Source: Oscillospiraceae bacterium (GTDB lineage Bacteria; Bacillota; Clostridia; Oscillospirales; CAG-272). From it: 9,085 nucleotides of DNA. The stretch is taken from contig SVRB01000059.1 of the NCBI GenBank assembly GCA_015065045.1, positions 1-9,085 of the forward strand, given 5' to 3'. The translations under genes were made by a program, and so were the position numbers. Shown here in pieces: positions 1 to 6,971 of this stretch (its first letter is position 1; every line of letters starts with the position of its first letter). The notes beneath the pieces are model-generated. The model did no database searches. It saw nothing but the letters and a program-made list of their open reading frames with translations, and was not told the DNA's origin.

Positions 1-1678
1 AAAGATTCCCGTACTTAAGGGAGAAACAAATACAGTTTCAGTTATGGCTTACGGCTATAACCCGATGATTGCAGACAAGAGCCCCTACCACAGCGCATTA
101 TATGCAGTAGCTGAAAGCGTTGCAAGAATGGTTGCGGCAGGTGTAAATTACGAAGATTGTTACTTGACGTTCCAGGAATATTTCGAAAGAACAAACAACA
201 AGCCTGAAAGATGGGGCAAACCTTTTGCAGCTCTCCTCGGCGCATTTAAGGCACAGACAGAGCTTGGACTTGCAGCTATCGGCGGTAAGGACAGTATGAG
301 TGGTACGTTTGAACAGATCGACGTTCCGCCTACACTCGTTTCATTTGCATGCGCTGCAACAAAGCTTCAGAATATTACAACTCCCGAATTTAAGGCTGCA
401 GGCAGTAAGGTATACTTTATTGCTCCTGAATATGATGAAAACGGAATCGTATGCTTCGAATCCTTGAAGAAGGTATTTGCATACATTCACTCACTCATTA
501 CCGATAAGAAGGCAAAGGCTGTATATACACTTGGCTACGGCGGTATAGCAGAAGCGATCGCAAAGATGAGCTTTGGTAACGAGATCGGCTTTGAGTTTGA
601 TGAAAATAAGGATATGAAGGAATTGTTCGTAACAAAGTACGGTTCATTCATTGTTGAAACAGACGCTGAGATCGAAGGCGTGCTTCTCGGTAAGACAACA
701 GAAAAGGCAGCTATCGTTGTAAACGGCGAAGAAATTTGCATAAAGGCTCTTAAGGAAGCTTGGGAAGCTCCTTTGCAGAAGGTGTTCCCGACAGAAGCTA
801 AGGGTGTTGGTAAGGATACAACAGAAACGTTCTCATATACAGAAAGAAACGTTTCAAGACCTGCAATTAAGGTTGCAAAGCCCAGAGTTATTATTCCTGT
901 ATTCCCCGGTACAAACTGCGAATACGACACAGCAAGAGCATTTGAAAGAGCAGGAGCAGAGGCTGAAATATTCGTACTCCGTAATATTAACTCCGATGTA
1001 CTTACACAGTCGATCAGAGAGTTTGCAGAGAAGATAGATAACAGCCAGATCCTTATGATTCCCGGTGGCTTCTCAGGTGGTGACGAGCCCGACGGTTCAG
1101 GTAAGTTTATAACAGCGGTTCTCCGTAACCCCAGAATTAAGGAAGCTGTAACAAACCTTCTCGAAAACAGAGATGGACTTATGCTCGGTATCTGTAACGG
1201 TTTCCAGGCGCTTGTTAAGTCAGGACTTCTTCCTTACGGAAAGATTATGGATACTATGGAAACAGATAGTCCTACGCTTACGTTTAATGCGATCGGCAGA
1301 CACCAGTCACAGATGGTACAGACAAGAATCGCATCTGTTAAGTCTCCTTGGTTTGCAAACGTAAATACAGGTGATATTCATACAGTTCCGATAAGCCATG
1401 GTGAAGGTAGATTTACAGCACCGGAAGCTCTTATCAGAAAGATGGTTGAAAACGGACAGATCGCAACTCAGTACGTTGACGAAAAGGGTAATCCGACAAT
1501 GGATATTACGTTCAACCCCAACGCATCTGATTTTGCTATTGAAGGTATCACAAGCCCCGACGGAAGAATCCTCGGTAAGATGGCGCACAGCGAACGTATA
1601 GGCAACGGTGTTGCAATAAACGTTCCCGGTGAACAGGACCAGAAGATATTCTTGTCAGGTGTTGAATACTTCAAATAA
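1..1678 (+). CDS. purL: Phosphoribosylformylglycinamidine synthase (FGAM synthase), C-terminal part, 5' truncated by the window edge
   Basis: The enzyme catalyses the fourth step of de novo purine synthesis, converting FGAR, glutamine and ATP to FGAM in the cytoplasm. The reading frame is open from base 2 with no start, so the gene begins upstream; about 558 residues are visible of a chain that is usually about 1,200-1,300 in the single-polypeptide form. The first part is the second AIR-synthase-like half, with the conserved GGKDSMSGTF motif near base 280. From about base 880 comes the fused class I glutamine amidotransferase domain, opening with VIIPVFPGTNCEYD. Its nucleophile is the Cys of GICNGF (codon 1193-1195), and the His and Glu of the triad lie in HSER (codons 1586 and 1592). 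The domain is complete and looks active. The sequence resembles the clostridial clade of the family (TIGR01857 type, from memory). Lysine is written mostly AAG, unlike the surface genes downstream, which fits high expression. A strong terminator follows directly. Confidence 0.97.
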   Translation, partial: KIPVLKGETNTVSVMAYGYNPMIADKSPYHSALYAVAESVARMVAAGVNYEDCYLTFQEYFERTNNKPERWGKPFAALLGAFKAQTELGLAAIGGKDSMSGTFEQIDVPPTLVSFACAATKLQNITTPEFKAAGSKVYFIAPEYDENGIVCFESLKKVFAYIHSLITDKKAKAVYTLGYGGIAEAIAKMSFGNEIGFEFDENKDMKELFVTKYGSFIVETDAEIEGVLLGKTTEKAAIVVNGEEICIKALKEAWEAPLQKVFPTEAKGVGKDTTETFSYTERNVSRPAIKVAKPRVIIPVFPGTNCEYDTARAFERAGAEAEIFVLRNINSDVLTQSIREFAEKIDNSQILMIPGGFSGGDEPDGSGKFITAVLRNPRIKEAVTNLLENRDGLMLGICNGFQALVKSGLLPYGKIMDTMETDSPTLTFNAIGRHQSQMVQTRIASVKSPWFANVNTGDIHTVPISHGEGRFTAPEALIRKMVENGQIATQYVDEKGNPTMDITFNPNASDFAIEGITSPDGRILGKMAHSERIGNGVAINVPGEQDQKIFLSGVEYFK

Positions 1679-1689
1679 TAAACGTTAAG

Positions 1690-1725
1690 AAAAACGCTTA
1701 TGGTAAAAATACCATAGGCGTTTTT
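1690..1725 (+). terminator. Rho-independent terminator of purL
   Basis: Two 16-base arms (1690-1705 and 1710-1725) pair with a single G-U wobble around an AAAA loop. The 3' arm ends in five T, followed by GATTTTT. It lies 11 bases after the purL stop and isolates purL from the ATPase gene. The A-rich 5' arm would also allow termination on the other strand. Confidence 0.92.
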
Positions 1726-1741
1726 GATTTTTAAATATAAT

Positions 1742-1770
1742 TTGAACAAATATATATAGTTTTGCATAAA
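1742..1770 (+). promoter_or_regulatory. Possible sigma-A promoter for the P-loop ATPase gene
   Basis: TTGAAC (1742-1747) and CATAAA (1765-1770) are 17 bases apart and each matches the consensus at about four of six positions. The pair lies after the purL terminator and about 36 bases before the ATPase start. A promoter is needed here because the upstream terminator is strong, but the region is so A+T-rich that this exact assignment is only tentative. Confidence 0.4.
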
Positions 1771-1806
1771 ATACTCTTGAAAAAGCAATTGAGAAGGGGA
1801 TAAATA

Positions 1807-2850
1807 ATGCAGAACGAAAAGAAATATTTTGCATCAGCGAATACCGAAAAAGGATTTGTGTCATATTTTGATGAAATATACGGTTGTCTTGAAAGGGTGT
1901 ATATAATAAAGGGTGGACCCGGCACGGGTAAATCGCATTTTATGAGAAATATAGCTGATGAAGCAGAAGGAAATGGATATTCGGTTGAATATTTTTATTG
2001 CTCATCAGATCCGCTATCGCTTGATGGAATAATTATAGAGGAGTTAGGCGTGGCTGTTATTGATGGTACTTCTCCGCATACTTATGATCCAAAGGTTCCG
2101 GGTATAAGGGAGGTAATAATAAATTTAGGGAACCATTGGGACAGTAAGAAGCTTGAGAAGAATAAAGATGAGATATGCAGGCTTGTAAACGAAAAGTCAA
2201 TGCTTTACAATAACGTATATAATTACTTATCTGCAGCAGGCAGAGTAGAGTCTGAAATCAGAATATTTAACAGAAGAGCAGTAAAGTTTGAGAAAATGCA
2301 GGCGGCTGTAAACAGACTCAGCAAGGGATGGAAGCAGGGAGACGGGTATAAGAAGAAAATTCGTTTGGTAGAGGGAATTTCGCACGCAGGGCATATTGTT
2401 TATAATACTTATCACGATTTGGCAGAAAATAAATACGTAATAAAGGATAGATATGGGGTAGGAACGCTGTTTATAGATATGATAATTAAGTGCGCAGAGA
2501 ACAAGAGATTAAAGATCGTGTACAGTCCGTCATATATTGATGCATCAAGCGTTATGGGAGTATATTTACCTGAGATATCTCACTCTTTTGTGATATGTGA
2601 GGATAATTCTATAGATAAAAAACAGATAAATATGGATAGATTTGTTGATGCTGAGATTATTAAGAGTAATAAGCAGAAAAACCGTTTTGCAAGGAGATGC
2701 CTTAATTCACTGTATGAGGGTGTACAAAAGGGATTTGACGATATATTTGATATACATTCAAAAATTGAGGGATATTATATAAATGCTATGGATTTTTCTA
2801 AAAATATAGCTCTTGCGGGAAAAATAAAGGAAGAAATTTTTAAAATATAA
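1807..2850 (+). CDS. PRK06851-like P-loop ATPase with degenerate second half
   Basis: A 347-residue cytoplasmic protein with no signal peptide or membrane segment. Residues 36-43 are a clean Walker A motif (GGPGTGKS). They are followed by the family-typical CSSDPLSLDG (65-74) and VIDGTSPH (84-91, probably the Walker B strand). These blocks, and AMDFSK near the C-terminus (327-332), match my recollection of the PRK06851 family of uncharacterised Firmicutes ATPases. The second half repeats the first: YVIKDRYGVGTL (210-221) lines up with YIIKGGPGTGKS (32-43), and a strand and Gly-containing block follow at similar spacing. The second P-loop has lost the lysine and serine (KS replaced by TL), so only the first site should bind nucleotide. 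The start is supported by GAAGGGGA (1793-1800), six bases upstream. The gene stands alone between two terminators. Its substrate and role are unknown. Confidence 0.88.
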   Translation: MQNEKKYFASANTEKGFVSYFDEIYGCLERVYIIKGGPGTGKSHFMRNIADEAEGNGYSVEYFYCSSDPLSLDGIIIEELGVAVIDGTSPHTYDPKVPGIREVIINLGNHWDSKKLEKNKDEICRLVNEKSMLYNNVYNYLSAAGRVESEIRIFNRRAVKFEKMQAAVNRLSKGWKQGDGYKKKIRLVEGISHAGHIVYNTYHDLAENKYVIKDRYGVGTLFIDMIIKCAENKRLKIVYSPSYIDASSVMGVYLPEISHSFVICEDNSIDKKQINMDRFVDAEIIKSNKQKNRFARRCLNSLYEGVQKGFDDIFDIHSKIEGYYINAMDFSKNIALAGKIKEEIFKI

Positions 2851-2856
2851 ACAAAA

Positions 2857-2881
2857 AATGCTCACTGAAAAGGTGAGCATT
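2857..2881. terminator. Bidirectional terminator between the ATPase and lipoprotein genes
   Basis: A perfect 9-bp stem (2857-2865 with 2873-2881) has a 7-base loop. It is flanked by an A-run on the left and TATTTT on the right, so it can act on both strands. It starts 6 bases after the ATPase stop. The TAA of the minus-strand lipoprotein gene (2880-2882) overlaps the stem, so the hairpin serves both convergent genes. Confidence 0.88.
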
Positions 2882-3173
2882 ATTTTGTTATAGGATAGTA
2901 AATAATTCCGTTCATTGTGAGGGTGCCGTTTGAGTTGATGGTATAATCGATGGTTGTTGCTTCTCCGTGGTTATCGATTGTAATGGTGTTGTCAGTAACG
3001 GAAAATCTATATTTTTCGTCTCCTTTTTTCAAAAAACCGTCAGTATCAAATTCAATAATGTTTCCTTCGTGCTCCCACGTGCCGATGATCTGGTGTCCTT
3101 CGACTTTTGAGGCGCATCCGAATAAGAGAGTAAGCGATAGAAAAATAGGAATTATGAGTCTTTTTATTTTCAT
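2880..3173 (-). CDS. Small secreted lipoprotein, lipocalin-like/DUF5640-like
   Basis: A 97-residue protein that starts with basic residues (MKIKR) and a hydrophobic core, then LFGC with the lipidated Cys at position 20. This is a type II signal peptide: Leu at -3 and Gly at -1 fit, and Phe at -2 is slightly unusual. The mature part is about 77 residues of short beta strands. It opens with IIGTWEHEG and alternates hydrophobic and polar residues (YRFSV, TITID, TIDYTI, TLTMNGIIYY). This GTW opening followed by a small beta-barrel is typical of clostridial DUF5640-like lipoproteins; that family assignment is from memory. It should sit on the outer face of the membrane. An AAAAGG stretch about 12 bases upstream is a weak, distant ribosome site. 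The gene is divergent from the surface-protein operon and shares its control region. Its function is unknown. Confidence 0.8.
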   Translation of the reverse strand: MKIKRLIIPIFLSLTLLFGCASKVEGHQIIGTWEHEGNIIEFDTDGFLKKGDEKYRFSVTDNTITIDNHGEATTIDYTINSNGTLTMNGIIYYPITK

Positions 3174-3273
3174 AAATATATATTAGCCTTTTCTTTTTTT
3201 GTAATAGTATCTGCAAAACTGGTGCGTAATAAACTGGAATTTTTTTATGATAAGGCGGTAAAAAGCGGCAAAC

Positions 3274-3302
3274 TTGACATAGGAAGGCAAAAATGATATA
3301 AT
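3274..3302 (+). promoter_or_regulatory. Perfect-consensus sigma-A promoter of the surface-protein operon
   Basis: TTGACA (3274-3279) and TATAAT (3297-3302) are separated by exactly 17 bases, a 12-of-12 match with ideal spacing. Transcription should begin near 3309, leaving a leader of roughly 27-51 bases depending on the start codon used. No operator is certain. Upstream lie short repeats: AAACTGG at 3216-3222 and 3231-3237, and GCGG-type repeats near 3255-3270. Confidence 0.88.
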
Positions 3303-3335
3303 TAAGGGTAGGATTATTAACTATTTTTTTAATGA

Positions 3336-5561
3336 ATGAGAGATGTAGAGCTTATGGATATGAAAAAGGGAATAGCCGTTGGCGGCATAATATTTTTTGC
3401 ACTATCTGTTGTTTTAACGTTGACGTTAGCTTTGATTATTACAATATTTAATAATCCAAAATACGAGCCCGCGCCCCCCGAGGCACCAAGATTGGTTGGT
3501 TTGAGTATTTCAGGAGAATCGATAAATTTTTCTCCCGAAATAAGATATTATGAGGTAAAGATTCCGCTCGGGAATCCGGCTGTACCTACAATAAGCGCAA
3601 GCGTAAAAGAGGGAATAGCTTTAGAAATCAATCAAGCGCTTATTCCGGATGGAAAAAAAGAGGGGTCAGCAAAGATTTTGCTTGATGACGGTGTATTTAC
3701 AAACAGCTATGAGATAAAATTCATAAAGGATAAATCAAAGGGATTTGTACTTCAGTTTGACGATAGATATTTGTTTACACCCGATTACAAATTAAAGGAC
3801 GGAGAAAAATTTAATTTTGTAGTTGAGGGTGAAGGAAAAAATATAGAGGTCGACTCAAACGGCTTGATAAAAGTAATTGCAGTCAGCGAGCATTCTTCTA
3901 CTGTAAAGGCATTGGTTGGAGACAAGACAGTTGATGATTTAAAGATAGACAAGACTATTAAAGCTGTAATTGATTTATTTATTGTTACCGGTCAGGGAAA
4001 TGCCGCAGGTGAGGGCGGAAATGCTGAGGAAAGCATTAAGACAAAAGAGGGAACTGCGTATACCATAGAGCTTGAGGACAGAAAAAATGAGTTGAAGGAT
4101 CTATCTCAGGGAAGAAACGGTTTTACACCTGCTTTGGCTGAAGAATGGTATGAAAAAACGGGAAGAAAGGCTTTGTTTATACAGACGGCTGTTTCCGATG
4201 TTTCCGTAACACAGTGGACGCCTGAGGGCGAAGCTTTTAATATGGCTGTAAGCCGTATAGAATATTTTTTGGATAAGCTTTCGTCAGATGAATCAAACTA
4301 TGTAATAGATAAAAGAATATGCTTGTGGCTTCAGGGTGAATGGGATATTTCAAAGAGAATGAGTCCTGAGGAATATATAAAGCATTTTACATCGTTTAAA
4401 AATGGAATAAACGAAAGAATAAAAGTAGAAATGACAGCGATAATTCCTGTTCGTTCATCTGAGATAATAGATAACACAAAGGTTATTTTTGACGATATAA
4501 CCGCAGCTCAGTATAAGCTAAGCAATATGTTCTCCGACGTAAGAATAATTACAACGCTTCCGGAACAGGCAAGCATGGAAAATGGTTATATAAGCGTAGG
4601 AAACTTGTATTATACACAGACGGGATATAATTATATAGGTGAGGATATTGCAAATAACTTATATAATTATTATAACGAAGGTATAGACCGCTCGGTAAAT
4701 AAGATTGAATTGTACGGGAATCAAAAGAACCATATGTATGAGCAGGGAAAGGTTCTCAGACTCAAAAAGGGAGAAACTATTCGTACTATAGCGCTTATAA
4801 CACCGTTGTATGCTAAGGACACTAAGGTAAACGTAATATTTGATAAAAGCAAGATAAAATATTCGGAAGCAGGCTTTATTTCGATTGCCGATGGAAACAA
4901 TGAATACGGCTTGTTTGAAGTGGTATTTGAGTGTGAGGGCGTAGAGCTTAAGCTTCTTATAGAACATTATGATGACAGCGCAGAAATGATTGGCAAGAAA
5001 CAATCATACGTTTGGGAATTTAATGATTTGAACGAAAAGTCAAATACAAATTTGCTTACGATAACAGATAAATCAGTACCCGAAAAATATACCATTCAAG
5101 ATGGTGTGATCGTAACAAACGAAAGAGCTGTGGATTTCTCATTTGAGAAACAGCTTGAATTCACGTCCGACGTTGGATGGGATATTGAGTGGAAGGGCAG
5201 TTTGAATGATAACGGAATAATTGTCGGAAATTCATTCAGTACAAGAGGGTATATATACCTTGCACCCTTTGCAGAAAATATGGGATATTCAATAAGAATG
5301 GTTGACAATGACGGAAAGACATTCTACTTACCGTATGGCGAACACGCAAACGATAATAGAAGTATGAACGTATGGCGTATCAACTATACTAAAGAGAGCA
5401 GAACGTTAACGCTTTATGTTAATGGACTAGTTGTATCAAGTGTTGATGTAGAGAAGGATTTTAAATTTACGATGACGAATCTTTTCGGCAGATACGGAAA
5501 CGAAAATATAAACTATTGTTATACGGGAAGTATTGATTATTTCAGTGTATCTATAGGATAA
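3336..5561 (+). CDS. Membrane-anchored extracellular protein: SASA/SGNH-like pseudo-esterase with C-terminal LamG-like domain
   Basis: A 741-residue protein. One membrane segment (about 12-38) and a Pro-rich spacer (PAPPEAPR) lead to an extracellular chain. Residues about 53-132 look like a cadherin-like/Ig-type beta sandwich (pattern LVGLSISGESINFSP...YYEVKIP). An Ig-like linker follows. Residues about 214-445 match the sialate O-acetylesterase-like SGNH fold: FIVTGQGN, then LAEEWYEKTG, QTAV..VSVTQW, LWLQGEWD (330-337) and YYTQTGYNYIG. The catalytic Ser of GQSN is Gly221, the usual Gly pair before the Trp block is Ser287-Asp288, and the DxxH pair is Gly422 and Tyr425. The domain should therefore not be a classical esterase. 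Residues about 558-741 resemble a laminin-G/concanavalin-type jelly roll. Start choice is uncertain: in-frame ATGs at 3354 and 3360 are equally plausible, and none has a good ribosome site. It is the first gene of the operon. A glycan-binding role is inferred. Confidence 0.85.
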   Translation: MRDVELMDMKKGIAVGGIIFFALSVVLTLTLALIITIFNNPKYEPAPPEAPRLVGLSISGESINFSPEIRYYEVKIPLGNPAVPTISASVKEGIALEINQALIPDGKKEGSAKILLDDGVFTNSYEIKFIKDKSKGFVLQFDDRYLFTPDYKLKDGEKFNFVVEGEGKNIEVDSNGLIKVIAVSEHSSTVKALVGDKTVDDLKIDKTIKAVIDLFIVTGQGNAAGEGGNAEESIKTKEGTAYTIELEDRKNELKDLSQGRNGFTPALAEEWYEKTGRKALFIQTAVSDVSVTQWTPEGEAFNMAVSRIEYFLDKLSSDESNYVIDKRICLWLQGEWDISKRMSPEEYIKHFTSFKNGINERIKVEMTAIIPVRSSEIIDNTKVIFDDITAAQYKLSNMFSDVRIITTLPEQASMENGYISVGNLYYTQTGYNYIGEDIANNLYNYYNEGIDRSVNKIELYGNQKNHMYEQGKVLRLKKGETIRTIALITPLYAKDTKVNVIFDKSKIKYSEAGFISIADGNNEYGLFEVVFECEGVELKLLIEHYDDSAEMIGKKQSYVWEFNDLNEKSNTNLLTITDKSVPEKYTIQDGVIVTNERAVDFSFEKQLEFTSDVGWDIEWKGSLNDNGIIVGNSFSTRGYIYLAPFAENMGYSIRMVDNDGKTFYLPYGEHANDNRSMNVWRINYTKESRTLTLYVNGLVVSSVDVEKDFKFTMTNLFGRYGNENINYCYTGSIDYFSVSIG

Positions 5562-5573
5562 AATGGTTAAGAA

Positions 5574-5580
5574 AGAGGGG
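5574..5580 (+). promoter_or_regulatory. Shine-Dalgarno site deciding the start of the beta-helix gene
   Basis: AGAGGGG lies 6 bases before the ATG at 5587. That start also gives a textbook signal peptide. The earlier in-frame ATG at 5563 begins 1 base after the preceding stop and has only AGGA inside the upstream gene's last codons, so 5587 is preferred. Confidence 0.7.
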
Positions 5581-5586
5581 TTAAAT

Positions 5587-6909
5587 ATGAGTTTAGGCAA
5601 GACGATCAGATGGATGATGGCTATAGTTTGTGTAATTCTCGTGTTTGTCTCCTCTGCGTTTGTTAGCCAAGGTGCTACGGAAAAAACGGTATATCTTCGC
5701 GACGGAGGAAACGGGGACGGTTCGTCGTATGAACGCGCGATAGGTGATTTTAAATCAGCCGTCAGACTTCTTGCTGACAGCGGCGGAAGGATAGTTATCT
5801 GCGGCAAATATACATTTAACCGTTTGATTGCATTGTCGGAGCAAAGCGGCACGGCAAACGGAAACAGAACGATTACCGTAACAAGCGTTGACGGTGATAA
5901 GGATTATAGAATTACCGACAATGCTGCGCTCTGCGTTGGAGATAACGAGACCAGCGCTAATATAGTATTGGCAGGAAATTTTGTTTTTGAAAAAATGAAT
6001 ATTATAACGAACGGAAGTGAGACTCCGAGAGCGATAATATGCGGAGGCAATAAAACTGTATTTGGCGAGGGAATTATATGCAAAAAGATTGGGAATGCGC
6101 CGCATATTTCTGTTGTCGGTATTACGTTAAGCGATAGTGTAGACAAGAGCGGTAAAATAACGATCGAGAGCGGAACTTATAATTACGTATGCGCAGGAAA
6201 TAGAAACGGAATTCATAAGGGTGATACAACGCTTACGATAAATGGTGGAACGTTTGAGGGCTTTGTCTCTGTGTCGGGTATAGAAGATGAGAAAAATATA
6301 CAGAACGGAGATGCAGAACTTACAATAAACGGAGGCAGCTTTCTGAATTCGGTAGGCGCGCTGACAGAGGTATCCGGTGAGCTTTCTGTGGTTATCAACG
6401 GAGGAACGTTTAGAAAGAGCATTGTTGCGTTAGGCCGCAAGAATGTTATTGATATAAACGGCGGAACACTTCAGAATGTTGAGGTTATTAGAGTTGGTGT
6501 ATCGGATGCAGCCGATACTGATGACAATGACAAGAACAATAATAAAAATTATTCGTCAACGGTTAATATAAACAACTATACCGGAGACGTAGATAAGCTT
6601 GTGTCAAAGATACAGGGTACAGATGTAAAAATAAATATCAAAACAGAGGGCGGAAGTGATATTGAAACAAATCAGAATCCGCCGACAACAACACCATCCG
6701 GTGATGATGAGCCGTTAACAACAACGCCTGAGGATGTAGAAGAAAATGATAAGACCGTACCGGAGAAAGAAGCAAGAACGTATCTTTTAGGTAATAAAGA
6801 GAATACGGTTGTTGCTTGTGTGGCTCTTGGCGGAGTTGTGTTTTTGGCGGTAATTGCATTGGTGTATAGACTTATACACGAAAAAAATAACAAAGAACCT
6901 AATAAATAA
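5587..6909 (+). CDS. Secreted parallel beta-helix surface protein with C-terminal membrane anchor
   Basis: A 440-residue protein (448 if started at 5563). A signal peptide spans residues 1 to about 29 (basic start, long hydrophobic core, SQGA cleavage region). The mature chain opens with TVYLRDGGNGDGSSYERAI and then DSGGRIVICG, the usual opening of pectin-lyase-fold proteins. Beta-helix coils follow. A recurring [IVL]xINGGTF-type motif starts at residues 191, 216, 245, 268 and 288, that is every 20-29 residues, one per turn. After an Asn/Asp-rich stretch comes a Thr/Pro/Glu linker (about 362-398, with two TTTP motifs), then one membrane segment (407-430) and a short Lys-rich tail. There is no LPXTG, so the anchor appears to be the membrane span itself. 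I see no recognisable lyase or hydrolase active site. It is the second gene of the operon, 25 bases after its partner. A structural, adhesive or glycan-binding role is inferred. Confidence 0.86.
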   Translation: MSLGKTIRWMMAIVCVILVFVSSAFVSQGATEKTVYLRDGGNGDGSSYERAIGDFKSAVRLLADSGGRIVICGKYTFNRLIALSEQSGTANGNRTITVTSVDGDKDYRITDNAALCVGDNETSANIVLAGNFVFEKMNIITNGSETPRAIICGGNKTVFGEGIICKKIGNAPHISVVGITLSDSVDKSGKITIESGTYNYVCAGNRNGIHKGDTTLTINGGTFEGFVSVSGIEDEKNIQNGDAELTINGGSFLNSVGALTEVSGELSVVINGGTFRKSIVALGRKNVIDINGGTLQNVEVIRVGVSDAADTDDNDKNNNKNYSSTVNINNYTGDVDKLVSKIQGTDVKINIKTEGGSDIETNQNPPTTTPSGDDEPLTTTPEDVEENDKTVPEKEARTYLLGNKENTVVACVALGGVVFLAVIALVYRLIHEKNNKEPNK

Positions 6910-6952
6910 AAAAACCGATAAATTTCTGTTTTTAGAAATTTATCGGTTTTTT
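6909..6952. terminator. Bidirectional terminator between the surface operon and gdhA
   Basis: A perfect 19-bp inverted repeat (6909-6927 with 6934-6952) surrounds the loop GTTTTT. It has six A on the left and six T on the right, so it gives a U-tract on either strand. It overlaps the last base of the beta-helix stop and lies 19 bases past the end of the convergent gdhA. Confidence 0.95.
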
Positions 6953-6971
6953 ATATATCAAATTACAGTAA

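Noticed and set aside
535..930. 131-codon open frame on the minus strand inside purL
   Set aside because: It is antisense to a highly conserved enzyme, has no ribosome site and no recognisable protein features. It arises from purL codon bias.
1307..1788. Two overlapping minus-strand frames across the end of purL and its terminator
   Set aside because: They run through the purL amidotransferase domain and the terminator hairpin, with no family-like sequence.
2950..3186. 78-codon plus-strand frame opposite the lipoprotein gene
   Set aside because: The minus-strand frame has a lipobox, a coherent beta-rich mature part and a matching terminator. The plus-strand frame has none of these.
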